Shown: piece after piece, positions 55,209 through 63,749 of the stretch | Layout of the letters: every line of letters starts with the position of its first letter | Position numbering within the stretch: the first letter of the stretch is position 1 | DNA from: Sphingobacterium prati | Lineage (GTDB): Bacteria; Bacteroidota; Bacteroidia; Sphingobacteriales; Sphingobacteriaceae | Assembly: GCF_013167215.1 (NCBI RefSeq) | Contig: NZ_JABJWY010000034.1 | Coordinates: forward strand, 434,001-498,000 | Direction of reading: 5' to 3' | Length of the DNA: 64,000 nt | Notes under the pieces: generated by a model | The model's database searches: none | What the model saw: the letters and a program-made list of their open reading frames with translations, nothing else | Told to the model about the DNA's origin: nothing | Program-made: the position numbers and the translations under genes

Positions 55209-56507
55209 GTGTCGTTAGAGAAACTAAAATTAAGCAAAAGATTGACAGCTACAATGACCGAACTCGGTTATTTGACCCCTAAGGAAATTCAGCGTAAGTG
55301 CATCTCCAGAATTCTTGGTGGACAAGATGTTATTGCGATTGCTCCCGAAGGAGCTGGCAAGACTACAACTTATGTATTATCAACCCTGATGAAATTAAAA
55401 TTTACGGATGATGAGGCACCTAAGTTTTTAATCTTGGCTCCCAATGAAGAACGCATCAATGAAATTGTTGAAAAATTCTATCAGCTCAGTAAAAATAGAG
55501 ATCTTCGTATTATTGGATTACGTGCTGGAGGAAGTATGGAGGAAGAAATCGAAGAATTAGTTGCTGGAAAGGATATTGTCGTTGCAACACCTAACCGTGC
55601 GCGGGCAATCTATCTTAAATTAGCACTGAACTTAAACCGTATCCAGACGTTCATTATTGATGATGCAGAAGAAATCATCAAGCAGGGCATGCAAACTCCG
55701 TTAAGGGAACTAGCAGAAAGTTGTGGTAAAGTACAACACCTAGTCTTCAGTACTGTTGAACATCAGAAACTGTATGACATGATTGATGCATATTTAAACG
55801 AGGATTATGCCTTGATAGAAGTGGATGAGTTGGAAAACAAATCCATAGATACCTTGGATCTCTTTCTATATCAGCTCCCTAATTTCACCACAAAAATCAA
55901 TTTATTAAATTATCTTCTGCAGGATAAAGAAGTTTTTCAAAAAGTGATCGTTTTTGTTAATTCAAAGCTTACAGCACAGAAGTTAGCAACGAGCCTATTC
56001 CAAGAGCGCAAAGAAGAGATCGCTATTTTAAACCCGCTCTTCTATGATGATTTTGGTTACGAAACAACCGAGGATTTTATGACCAATGTGCAATCCCGTG
56101 TATTGATCATTGCCCGGGAAAATAATACTGTAGTTGATGATCTCGCGAATATTCCTTTTATTTTGCAATTTGAATTGCCAAATGAAAAAGAGGAATTTTT
56201 AAACCATGTAGTCAAAAATAAAGAGAATGAGGATAGCGTGGTATTGACATTTTCTACCGATTTAGAACTTCCTATGGTTAGGAAAATCGAACAGGCTGTG
56301 GGAAAGAGAATGGAAATACTAGAGCTACCAGAAGATCTTCAAATCTACAATCCCTCGAATGATAAAAAGAAAAAATCAGCCAAGGAAGAACAAGATGACA
56401 GTTTCGGAGGTGGAGCATTTCATCAAAAGAAGGAAAGTAATGCAAAAACTTACAATTATGGTGGGGGTGAAAAAGCAAAAATGACGATGAAGTTGAAAAA
56501 GAAATAA
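55209..56507 (+). CDS. Degenerate DEAD-box helicase-like protein
   Basis: A 432-residue protein starting at GTG. Its fold follows an RNA helicase: Q motif with Gln28, motif I APEGAGKT (45-52), LAPNEER in place of PTREL, and TPNR (127-130) as motif Ib. However, motif II reads DDAE (151-154) instead of DEAD, motif III is STV instead of SAT, and the second domain has IARENN in place of ARGLD and lacks an HRxGRxxR motif VI. The tail is Lys/Gly-rich (DDSFGGGAFHQKK, AKMTMKLKKK). ATP binding may persist but hydrolysis-coupled unwinding is doubtful. It could be an RNA-binding or ribosome-associated relic. Confidence 0.82.
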   Translation: MSLEKLKLSKRLTATMTELGYLTPKEIQRKCISRILGGQDVIAIAPEGAGKTTTYVLSTLMKLKFTDDEAPKFLILAPNEERINEIVEKFYQLSKNRDLRIIGLRAGGSMEEEIEELVAGKDIVVATPNRARAIYLKLALNLNRIQTFIIDDAEEIIKQGMQTPLRELAESCGKVQHLVFSTVEHQKLYDMIDAYLNEDYALIEVDELENKSIDTLDLFLYQLPNFTTKINLLNYLLQDKEVFQKVIVFVNSKLTAQKLATSLFQERKEEIAILNPLFYDDFGYETTEDFMTNVQSRVLIIARENNTVVDDLANIPFILQFELPNEKEEFLNHVVKNKENEDSVVLTFSTDLELPMVRKIEQAVGKRMEILELPEDLQIYNPSNDKKKKSAKEEQDDSFGGGAFHQKKESNAKTYNYGGGEKAKMTMKLKKK

Positions 56508-56540
56508 AAGAGGGAAGTAAAAAACTTCCCTCTTTTATTT
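56506..56540. terminator. Bidirectional terminator after the DEAD-box-like gene
   Basis: Perfect 13-bp stem, AAAAGAGGGAAGT (56506-56518) with ACTTCCCTCTTTT (56524-56536), with A- and T-runs on either side between convergent genes. Confidence 0.9.
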
Positions 56541-56542
56541 CT

Positions 56543-57643
56543 TTACTCTAACACCTTTTTTAGCAGCTTAATATAGGCATTAGCAATATGCTCCATTCCC
56601 TGATCATTGGGGTGCGCATAATCTACCGTAGAATTCAAGTCAAGTCCTAATTCGTCACTTGATAACATAAAAATCCGACGCTCCCCCTGGGATTGTAATT
56701 TTTCGAAAGTTTTCTTCAAGACGCTACTACTTTGTTGGTATTCTTTATTTTTATCTTCGTTGAAAACCGTCGGAATACTCCCTGAACTATGTTGCGTTAG
56801 TATGATCGGCGTTGTAGGGCGTTCTTTCCTCAGCAAGGTAACTGCATTGACCAATAAGGAATCCAGCTGTTCTTCTGTGCGTGATTTTGTAATGGCAAGA
56901 TTGGGGATACAATCTAAAATATAACAAGCCGCATCCACTTGATTCATAACCTTTAGAATGGGCTCTTCAAGACGGCCATTCCCCGAAAAGCACAAATTCA
57001 AAACTTCGTTCTTTAGGGCACGCCCAACCTGGCTTGTCCAGGCAAGCCCCGGCCTGCTCGTACATGCCCCCTGTCCAATAGATGTCCCATAAACAACAAT
57101 GGGTTTCAATGTAGCAGTACGGGTATACGCAAATTTACCATTACTTGGAACACCAATTTTCAGCCACTTAACCGTATTATATAAAGGAAAATACAAGCGG
57201 TAACTGAAGTTACTGTTCTCACCAATATTCTCCCAAGTGTATGAAATCGTATCAGAAAAATTATAGTTACCATAAGCCCATTTCCAATCTTTACTGGTAT
57301 TATCATAAGCGTAGAGATCCAAGCCGCTCACACCTGTAGTAGGCATGTGGGGCATATTTAATGCACCAGCAACTTGATATTGCACTTTAATTTCTGAAGC
57401 TGATGTTTGAAAATCAATATAGAGTCCTGCGGAATTTTCTCCCAATTGCCATACGGGTTTACGGACTTGGTTTTCCAATTCATCTGGAAGTCGATTAAAA
57501 GCTGTCAGTTTATGGTTGTCAATACGGCCTTCTACTTGTTTGTCCTCAAGCGGCGAAAACCACGTATAATTCTGTTGCCCTTTGACAATCGAAAGCGAAA
57601 ACAGTATAAATATGAGTGCCATGAAAAAAACTTTTGAAAACAT
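56543..57643 (-). CDS. Secreted SGNH/GDSL hydrolase
   Basis: A 366-residue protein with a signal peptide (about 1-22, ending VKGQ). The N-terminal beta-sandwich part (about 30-175) precedes the SGNH hydrolase domain: block I VVYGTSIGQGACTSRPG with the catalytic Ser, block II CFSGNG, block III DCIPN and block V HPNDQGM with the catalytic Asp/His-type pair. Such proteins deacylate carbohydrates or lipids. Substrate unknown; extracellular or periplasmic location is expected. Confidence 0.88.
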   Translation of the reverse strand: MFSKVFFMALIFILFSLSIVKGQQNYTWFSPLEDKQVEGRIDNHKLTAFNRLPDELENQVRKPVWQLGENSAGLYIDFQTSASEIKVQYQVAGALNMPHMPTTGVSGLDLYAYDNTSKDWKWAYGNYNFSDTISYTWENIGENSNFSYRLYFPLYNTVKWLKIGVPSNGKFAYTRTATLKPIVVYGTSIGQGACTSRPGLAWTSQVGRALKNEVLNLCFSGNGRLEEPILKVMNQVDAACYILDCIPNLAITKSRTEEQLDSLLVNAVTLLRKERPTTPIILTQHSSGSIPTVFNEDKNKEYQQSSSVLKKTFEKLQSQGERRIFMLSSDELGLDLNSTVDYAHPNDQGMEHIANAYIKLLKKVLE

Positions 57644-57670
57644 AGGGAGTAATTTGGATTTGAATTGATT

Positions 57671-57695
57671 AAAAAAGGAGCCTATTGGCTCCTTT
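57671..57695 (-). terminator. Terminator of kdsA
   Basis: AAAGGAGCC (57674-57682) pairs with GGCTCCTTT (57687-57695); on the minus strand it runs into six Ts. Confidence 0.82.
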
Positions 57696-57717
57696 CTATT
57701 GCGATTTATTTATTATA

Positions 57718-58533
57718 CTATAAAATAGCTTGTCTAACACGTATTAATTTTTCCATCAATCCTTCGAGTAAGTCGAGGTGCAACATGTTCGCCCCATCAG
57801 ATTTTGCATTTGCAGGATCAGGATGGGTTTCAATAAATAAGCCATCTGCGCCCACAGCAATTGCCGCTTTGGCAATTGTCTCGATCAATGCTGGTTTCCC
57901 ACCCGTTACTCCAGATGTCTGATTCGGTTGTTGAAGTGAATGTGTACAATCCATAACAGTGGGCACATTAAAGGAACGCATTTCAGGAATTCCCCTGTAG
58001 TCAACAATTAGATCCTGGTAGCCAAACGTATTCCCACGATCTGTCAAAAAGACTTTCTCATTGCCGGACTCTACAATCTTATCCACAGCAAATTTCATGG
58101 ATCCAGCACTTAAAAACTGTCCTTTTTTTACATTAACGACTTTATTGGTTTTTGCCGCAGCCACCAATAGATCCGTTTGTCTACATAAAAACGCTGGAAT
58201 TTGAAGGACGTCGACATAAGCTGCTGCCATTGCTGCCTCATGGCTCTCATGGATGTCCGTTACCGTTGGTACACCAAAGGTATTCCCTATTTTCTCCAAA
58301 ATTTTTAATGCTTTTTCATCACCGATACCCTTAAAAGAATCCAAACGTGATCGGTTGGCTTTACGGTATGATCCTTTAAAAATATAAGGAATATTGAGTT
58401 TATCTGTAATAGTAACAATTTTTTCAGCAATTCGCATAGCGATTTCTTCTCCTTCAATTGCACATGGCCCTGCCATTAAAAAGAAGTTCTGCGAAGTTCC
58501 ATTCTTTATTTCAGGAATGTATTTGTTGATCAT
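57718..58533 (-). CDS. kdsA: 3-deoxy-8-phosphooctulonate synthase (Kdo-8-P synthase)
   Basis: Condenses arabinose 5-phosphate with phosphoenolpyruvate in the Kdo part of lipopolysaccharide synthesis. The 271 residues start with FFLMAGPCAIEGEE, with the PEP/arabinose-5-P site blocks FKGSYRKANRS, PTVTDIHE and LTDRGNTFGY, and DGLFIETHPDPANAKSDGANML near the C-terminus. The recQ gene lies 18 bases upstream on the same strand; kdsD, the preceding enzyme of the pathway, is transcribed the other way just beyond. Confidence 0.96.
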   Translation of the reverse strand: MINKYIPEIKNGTSQNFFLMAGPCAIEGEEIAMRIAEKIVTITDKLNIPYIFKGSYRKANRSRLDSFKGIGDEKALKILEKIGNTFGVPTVTDIHESHEAAMAAAYVDVLQIPAFLCRQTDLLVAAAKTNKVVNVKKGQFLSAGSMKFAVDKIVESGNEKVFLTDRGNTFGYQDLIVDYRGIPEMRSFNVPTVMDCTHSLQQPNQTSGVTGGKPALIETIAKAAIAVGADGLFIETHPDPANAKSDGANMLHLDLLEGLMEKLIRVRQAIL

Positions 58534-58551
58534 ATAAATTATATAAAAATT

Positions 58552-60741
58552 TTAATTACCCAATTCCGATAAAAATTTGATACGCATCAATTGGATGTCT
58601 TCAAAAGTATAATCGTCGCCCCCTAATTCCTTAAGGGCATCATTTATTGAATCGGTTTCAGCCGTCTTAAAGTAATCGTACACTTCGTCCTGACGGTCCT
58701 CATCAATAATCTCATCAATAAAATAATTAATGTTTATTTTAGTACCAGCATTAACGATAGTTTCAATTTCTTTTAATATCTCCTCATAGGTAATTCCTTT
58801 TGCTGCAGCAATATCATCTAGCGCTATTTTCCGGTCAATATTTTGAATGATTGCCACTTTCAGCGCTGATTTATTTGCCGTACTTTTAATCACTAGATCT
58901 ACAGGGCGGTCGATTTCATTTTCTTCCACGTAGTCTTTTATGAGAGCGATAAAGGAAGCGCCAAATTTAATTGCCTTACCATTTCCTACCCCTTGAATTT
59001 GTTTTAATTCTTCGATATTAACGGGGTAATGTGTACACATTTCTTCTAAGGACGGGTCCTGAAAAATAACAAAAGGTGGTAAAGATTTACTCTTGGCGAT
59101 CTTTTTACGCAAGTCTTTGAGCATACCTAATAAGGTGGTGTCTAACGCTCCAGTACCATGACCGGCATCTTCACCACTCGTATTCTCTCCGCCTTCAATC
59201 GGACGGTTTAAAACAAACTTTAACTGATATGGATTTTCCAGATAACGTCGACCGATGTCGGTTAGTTTCAACAAACCATAATGATCAATGTCTTTCTCAA
59301 TGAAATTGTCCAGTACGGCTTGTCTTAACAAAGACTTCCAATAAATAGAGCCTTTGTCTTTTCCCGAACCAAATAACCGGTGCTCATCATGCTTATAGGA
59401 AGATACAGGTTGATTGTTTTGTCCAATCATCACATTAACGACATGATGATCGTCAAATTTTTCGCCTTGTTCTTTAATAAAGCCCAGTACATCTTTTAAG
59501 GAGTCTTCGGCTTCAAAATATTCTTTTTCCGACCGGCAATTGTCGCACATGTTACTACAACCTTGTTCGTCAAAATTTTCACCAAAATAATGAAGAATCT
59601 GTTTACGTCGGCAGACCGCAGATTCGGAATAATCAATAACTTCTTTTAGTATCTGTGTCCCGATCTCGCGTTCGGCCACAGGCTTATCTTTCATGAATTT
59701 TGTCAGCTTCTCGACATCTTTCTCCGAATAGAATGCCAGACAGTAGCCCTCACCTCCATCACGACCCGCACGGCCAGTTTCCTGATAATACCCTTCCATA
59801 GATTTGGGGATATCATGATGAATAACATAGCGAACATCCGGCTTGTCGATCCCCATACCAAAGGCAATTGTCGCAACAATCACTTCGACATCCTCCATTA
59901 GGAATTTATCCTGTGTATCGGCCCTAGTTTTCGCATCGAGTCCAGCATGGTATGGCAGCGCTTTGATCCCGTTAAGGTTCAAAACTTCACTTATTTCTTC
60001 AACTTTCTTTCTACTCAGGCAATAGACGATACCTGTCTTACCGGATTTGGTTTTGATAAAACGTACAATTTCTTTGACTACATCTTTTTTAGGGCGGACC
60101 TCATAGTATAAATTGCTCCGATTGAACGATGATTTGAATAACATAGCATCATTCATCTGCAAATTTTTACGGATATCGGATTGGACTTTCGGAGTTGCTG
60201 TTGCTGTCAATGCAATAATTGGAATATTCGATCCAATTTCATTGATAACCTGACGTATTTTACGATATTCTGGTCGAAAATCGTGTCCCCATTCAGAGAT
60301 ACAATGTGCTTCGTCTACGGCTACAAAAGATACCGTTATGTGATGCAAAAACTCTACATTATCTTGTTTAGCAAGCGATTCCGGAGCTACATACAGTAGC
60401 TTTGTTTTTCCCGCAAGCACATCCTCCTTTACTCGAGTGATTTCACTCTTGTTCAGGGAGGAGTTCAAAAAATGAGCGATACTATCTTCGCCGCCAAATG
60501 CACGAAGCTGATCCACTTGGTTTTTCATTAAAGCAATCAACGGGGAAATTACAATTGCAGTTCCCTCACTCATGAGTGCTGGTAGTTGATAACAAATTGA
60601 TTTCCCTCCCCCGGTTGGCATAATAACAAACGTATCCTTCTTCTGAAGAATACTCGTTATAATAGCCTCTTGATCTCCTTTAAAAGTATCAAAACCAAAA
60701 AAATCCTGTAAATTGTCGAAAAGTGATTTTTCTATTTCCAT
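58552..60741 (-). CDS. recQ: ATP-dependent DNA helicase RecQ
   Basis: 3'-5' DNA helicase in recombination and repair. The 729 residues show Walker A GGGKS (44-48), DEAH (143-146) in AVDEAHCISEWGHDFRP, the QETGRAGRDG motif VI, then a zinc-binding RQC region (CRRKQ...CSNMCDNC) and an HRDC domain around 520-610 (LPPFVIFQDPSLEEMCTHYP). A C-terminal extension of about 110 residues follows the HRDC domain. It precedes kdsA closely (18 bases), and shares a divergent promoter region with kdsD. Confidence 0.95.
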   Translation of the reverse strand: MEIEKSLFDNLQDFFGFDTFKGDQEAIITSILQKKDTFVIMPTGGGKSICYQLPALMSEGTAIVISPLIALMKNQVDQLRAFGGEDSIAHFLNSSLNKSEITRVKEDVLAGKTKLLYVAPESLAKQDNVEFLHHITVSFVAVDEAHCISEWGHDFRPEYRKIRQVINEIGSNIPIIALTATATPKVQSDIRKNLQMNDAMLFKSSFNRSNLYYEVRPKKDVVKEIVRFIKTKSGKTGIVYCLSRKKVEEISEVLNLNGIKALPYHAGLDAKTRADTQDKFLMEDVEVIVATIAFGMGIDKPDVRYVIHHDIPKSMEGYYQETGRAGRDGGEGYCLAFYSEKDVEKLTKFMKDKPVAEREIGTQILKEVIDYSESAVCRRKQILHYFGENFDEQGCSNMCDNCRSEKEYFEAEDSLKDVLGFIKEQGEKFDDHHVVNVMIGQNNQPVSSYKHDEHRLFGSGKDKGSIYWKSLLRQAVLDNFIEKDIDHYGLLKLTDIGRRYLENPYQLKFVLNRPIEGGENTSGEDAGHGTGALDTTLLGMLKDLRKKIAKSKSLPPFVIFQDPSLEEMCTHYPVNIEELKQIQGVGNGKAIKFGASFIALIKDYVEENEIDRPVDLVIKSTANKSALKVAIIQNIDRKIALDDIAAAKGITYEEILKEIETIVNAGTKININYFIDEIIDEDRQDEVYDYFKTAETDSINDALKELGGDDYTFEDIQLMRIKFLSELGN

Positions 60742-60752
60742 TGCGCCTTGGG

Positions 60753-60760
60753 CAAAAATA
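60753..60760 (-). promoter_or_regulatory. -7 promoter element for recQ
   Basis: TATTTTTG on the minus strand matches TAnnTTTG, 11 bases before the recQ ATG. Confidence 0.55.
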
Positions 60761-60797
60761 AGATAGATAAATGAAGAAATAATCCTGAAAAATAATC

Positions 60798-60805
60798 TAT
60801 TTTTG
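60798..60805 (+). promoter_or_regulatory. -7 promoter element for kdsD
   Basis: TATTTTTG matches TAnnTTTG, 37 bases before the GTG start of kdsD. With the recQ element it forms a compact divergent promoter pair. Confidence 0.55.
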
Positions 60806-60842
60806 CAATCTATTCTAATACATAAAAGTAAGAGTATTTTTT

Positions 60843-61808
60843 GTGAAAAACAACTACGAAATAAAAAATATAGCTATTCAAGCTATTCAAGAAGAAGCGA
60901 AAGCAGTAGCTGCTCTGGCTCAATATATTGATGATGATTTTGTTACCGTGGTAAATAAAATTTTGCATCTCCAAGGTCGTGTAATCGTTACAGGTATAGG
61001 AAAGAGTGCCATAATAGCACAAAAGATTGTTGCAACATTAAATTCCACTGGCACACCGTCCATTTTTATGCATGCTGCCGATGCCATTCACGGAGATTTA
61101 GGCATTATCCAACAGTATGATCTGATTATTGCCCTATCTAAAAGCGGCAATACACCAGAAATCAAAGTACTTGTTCCTTTTCTCAAACAAACGAAAAACA
61201 CGTTGGTGGCTTTGGTTGGCAATACAGCATCCTACTTGGCCAAAAATGCGGATTATACCCTGAATACCACGGTGGAGAAAGAGGCCTGTCCAAACAATTT
61301 AGCGCCAACGTCAAGTACAACAGCGCAGTTGGCCATGGGTGATGCCTTAGCGGTTGTCTTGCAGGAATGTCGGGATTTCACAGACCAGGACTTTGCAAAA
61401 TATCATCCCGGTGGTGCACTGGGTAAGAAACTTTACTTAAAAGTCAGAGACCTATCTGATCAAAACGGCAAGCCGAGCGTACAATTGGATGCCAACGTCA
61501 GAGACATTATCATCACCATTACACACTTCAGACTCGGAGCCGTCGCTGTTTTAAAGGACACACAAATTCAGGGTATTATTACCGATGGTGATATCCGTCG
61601 CATGCTCGAAAGACATACTGACCTAGCGACAATCAGCGCGGCAGATATTATGGGCAAATCCCCAAAGGTCATTGATAAAAACGAACTCGCAGCCAGTGCG
61701 CTCCATATCATGCGGGAAAACAATATCACCCAATTGCTGGTATCGGATCAGGGGAACTATGATGGGGTTATCCATATACAAGATCTGCTTAAAGAGGGTA
61801 TAATCTAA
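60843..61808 (+). CDS. kdsD: Arabinose-5-phosphate isomerase
   Basis: Interconverts ribulose 5-phosphate and arabinose 5-phosphate, which supplies KdsA. It starts at GTG (60843) and has 321 residues: an SIS sugar-isomerase domain with VTGIGKSAIIAQKI near 43-56 and ALSKSGNTPEI near 98-108, then two CBS domains (VRDIIITITHFRLGAVAV and ADIMGKSPKVIDKNELAASALHIM). The layout is that of KdsD/KpsF/GutQ. It diverges from recQ-kdsA. Confidence 0.95.
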   Translation: MKNNYEIKNIAIQAIQEEAKAVAALAQYIDDDFVTVVNKILHLQGRVIVTGIGKSAIIAQKIVATLNSTGTPSIFMHAADAIHGDLGIIQQYDLIIALSKSGNTPEIKVLVPFLKQTKNTLVALVGNTASYLAKNADYTLNTTVEKEACPNNLAPTSSTTAQLAMGDALAVVLQECRDFTDQDFAKYHPGGALGKKLYLKVRDLSDQNGKPSVQLDANVRDIIITITHFRLGAVAVLKDTQIQGIITDGDIRRMLERHTDLATISAADIMGKSPKVIDKNELAASALHIMRENNITQLLVSDQGNYDGVIHIQDLLKEGII

Positions 61809-61852
61809 CTGTAATAAAGTTGTTAGATGTGTAATAAATTGACAATAAATCC

Positions 61853-61860
61853 TACATTTG
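61853..61860 (+). promoter_or_regulatory. -7 promoter element for the DUF1573 gene
   Basis: TACATTTG matches TAnnTTTG, 46 bases before the ATG at 61907. Confidence 0.4.
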
Positions 61861-61906
61861 GCATATCAGTTGTACTAGTTTAATCACAAAGTAATATCTT
61901 AGAAGC

Positions 61907-62281
61907 ATGAAAAAGTATATAACAATCTTAGCAGTGATCATTTCCTTTATCGGTTTTTCGTCAATGCAAGCTGGACAAGGGGAATTTAAATTTGAAAAAG
62001 AAACACATGATTTCGGCAAGATTCCGGCTGGAACACCTGTATCATATAATTTTAAATTTTCAAATACAGGCAGCGAGCCTATTATCATTTCGAATGTAGT
62101 CCCTACCTGTGGTTGTTCGGTGGCCGAGTTCACAAAAACTCCAATCAAACCGGGGGAAACAGGAACAATCAAGGTAACGTATAACGCTGCGGCCAAAGCG
62201 CCATTTACCAAAAGTTTTACGGTACAATCGAATACCAAAACACCTGTAAAGACACTTTATATTAAAGGGATTGTGGAATAA
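61907..62281 (+). CDS. DUF1573 periplasmic protein
   Basis: A 124-residue protein with a signal peptide (about 1-22, ending MQA). The DUF1573 pattern is clear: EKETHDFGKIPAGTPVSYNFKFSNTG, then VVPTCGCSVAEFTKTPIKPGETGTIKVTYN. The Cys-Gly-Cys (about 67-69) is conserved in the family. These proteins have an immunoglobulin-like fold and an unknown role in the Bacteroidota envelope. A very long-stemmed terminator follows. Confidence 0.92.
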   Translation: MKKYITILAVIISFIGFSSMQAGQGEFKFEKETHDFGKIPAGTPVSYNFKFSNTGSEPIIISNVVPTCGCSVAEFTKTPIKPGETGTIKVTYNAAAKAPFTKSFTVQSNTKTPVKTLYIKGIVE

Positions 62282-62290
62282 AAATCCGAC

Positions 62291-62340
62291 AAATAAAACG
62301 AAAAAAGCCACATCCTGATGTGGCTTTTTTCGTTTTATTT
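62291..62340 (+). terminator. Terminator with a 24-bp perfect stem
   Basis: Arms 62291-62314 and 62317-62340 are exact reverse complements around 2 nt; the core is GAAAAAAGCCACATC with GATGTGGCTTTTTTC. The T-run is inside the right arm. Confidence 0.9.
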
Positions 62341-62344
62341 TGGT

Positions 62345-62352
62345 TAGCTTTG
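62345..62352 (+). promoter_or_regulatory. -7 promoter element for the aminotransferase
   Basis: TAGCTTTG matches TAnnTTTG, 25 bases before the ATG at 62378, just after the terminator. Confidence 0.5.
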
Positions 62353-62377
62353 CACAACTAATTTTAAAAAAACTATA

Positions 62378-63577
62378 ATGCCAGTAATATCAGAAAAAGG
62401 GCTGAATATGCCTGCGTCGCCAATCAGAAAACTGACGCCTTATGCTGATCAAGCAAAAAAAGACGGTAAAAAAATATACCATTTAAATATCGGACAACCT
62501 GATATCCAAACACCTGAAATTATGCTTAATGCATTGAAAAATATTGATTTCAAGGTGTGGGCTTATACGCCTTCTGAAGGTACAGCCTCCTACCGTAAAA
62601 AATTAGCCGAATACTATAACAAGTTAAATTACAATATTGAACCTACGGACATCTTGGTGACCAATGGTGGCTCTGAGGCGATCACAATTACCATGCAAGC
62701 ATGTCTGAATGAAGGTGAAGAAGTGATTATCCCGGAACCATTCTATGCGAATTACAATGGTTTTGCCTGCTCATCTGATATTGTGATCAAACCGATCATG
62801 TCCTACATCGAAACTGGATTTGCACTGCCTTCCATTGCTGAATTTGAAAAAGTAATTACGGAAAAAACAAAAGCAATCTGCATCTGTAATCCCAACAATC
62901 CGACAGGTTACCTTTATTCGAGAGAAGAGCTGGAAGCCTTACGTGAACTTTGCCTGAAATACGATCTTTATCTATTTTCGGATGAGGCCTACCGCGAATT
63001 CTGTTACGATGGCAAGGAGTTTATATCCCCTATGCACCTGGAGGGTCTTGAAAATAATGTTGTCATCTTTGACACCGTTTCTAAACGCTATTCAGCATGT
63101 GGTGCTCGTATTGGTTGTATCATTACCAAAAACAAAGCGCTTTATCAGACTGCATTAAAATTTGCGCAGGCGCGTTTAAGTCCATCAATGGAAGGTCAAA
63201 TTGCGGGAGAAGCTGCTGTAGATACACCTGACAGCTACTTTGAAGCAGTATCCAAAGAATATACAGCGAGAAGAGACACTCTAGTCAATGGATTAAATGC
63301 AATTGAAGGTGTTTACTCTCCTAATCCCGGCGGTGCATTCTATGTGGTTGCCAAGCTGCCCATAGATAACGCGGATAAATTTTGCCAATGGATGTTGGAA
63401 GAGTTTTCTTACAATAATGAAACGGTCATGATGGCTCCAGCAACTGGTTTTTATAGTACAGAAGGTGCCGGAACAAATGAAGTTCGCTTAGCTTATGTAC
63501 TGAATCAAAATGATCTTAAAAACGCATTGACCTGTCTGGAGAAAGCGCTAGAGGTATATCCCGGAAGAACAAATTAA
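62378..63577 (+). CDS. Class I/II pyridoxal-phosphate aminotransferase
   Basis: Fold-type I PLP enzyme of 399 residues. Visible motifs: LNIGQPDIQTPE, GGSEAI at the cofactor phosphate site, NPNNPTGYLYS near 170-180, SDEAYREFCYDG with the Asp and Tyr that contact the PLP ring, and the Schiff-base Lys236 in TVSKRYSACGARIG. Closest by pattern to the aspartate-aminotransferase-like I-gamma group (AspC/AAT). The amino acid substrate cannot be fixed without comparison. A terminator follows. Confidence 0.9.
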   Translation: MPVISEKGLNMPASPIRKLTPYADQAKKDGKKIYHLNIGQPDIQTPEIMLNALKNIDFKVWAYTPSEGTASYRKKLAEYYNKLNYNIEPTDILVTNGGSEAITITMQACLNEGEEVIIPEPFYANYNGFACSSDIVIKPIMSYIETGFALPSIAEFEKVITEKTKAICICNPNNPTGYLYSREELEALRELCLKYDLYLFSDEAYREFCYDGKEFISPMHLEGLENNVVIFDTVSKRYSACGARIGCIITKNKALYQTALKFAQARLSPSMEGQIAGEAAVDTPDSYFEAVSKEYTARRDTLVNGLNAIEGVYSPNPGGAFYVVAKLPIDNADKFCQWMLEEFSYNNETVMMAPATGFYSTEGAGTNEVRLAYVLNQNDLKNALTCLEKALEVYPGRTN

Positions 63578-63601
63578 ACAGCAAAGCTTCTACGTTATTG
63601 C

Positions 63602-63631
63602 AGCCAGTCCAAGAAAAGGACTGGCTTTTTT
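63602..63631 (+). terminator. Terminator of the aminotransferase
   Basis: AGCCAGTCC (63602-63610) pairs with GGACTGGCT (63618-63626), 7-nt loop, then a T-run. Confidence 0.9.
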
Positions 63632-63749
63632 GTACCCAATGGTATCATCCAATGGTACCATTAAAACCTGTTTTTCACTGATTTAAAAAAAAACAAAACA
63701 AAGTTTCTAGCGACTTTGTTCTTATTAGAGTAGACTAAAGATATTGCAT

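Noticed and set aside
7240-62352. Treating every TAnnTTTG match as a promoter
   Set aside because: The motif fixes only six bases and will occur many times by chance in AT-rich DNA. I list only matches within about 50 bases of a gene start; only the tRNA-Lys promoter has both elements in full.
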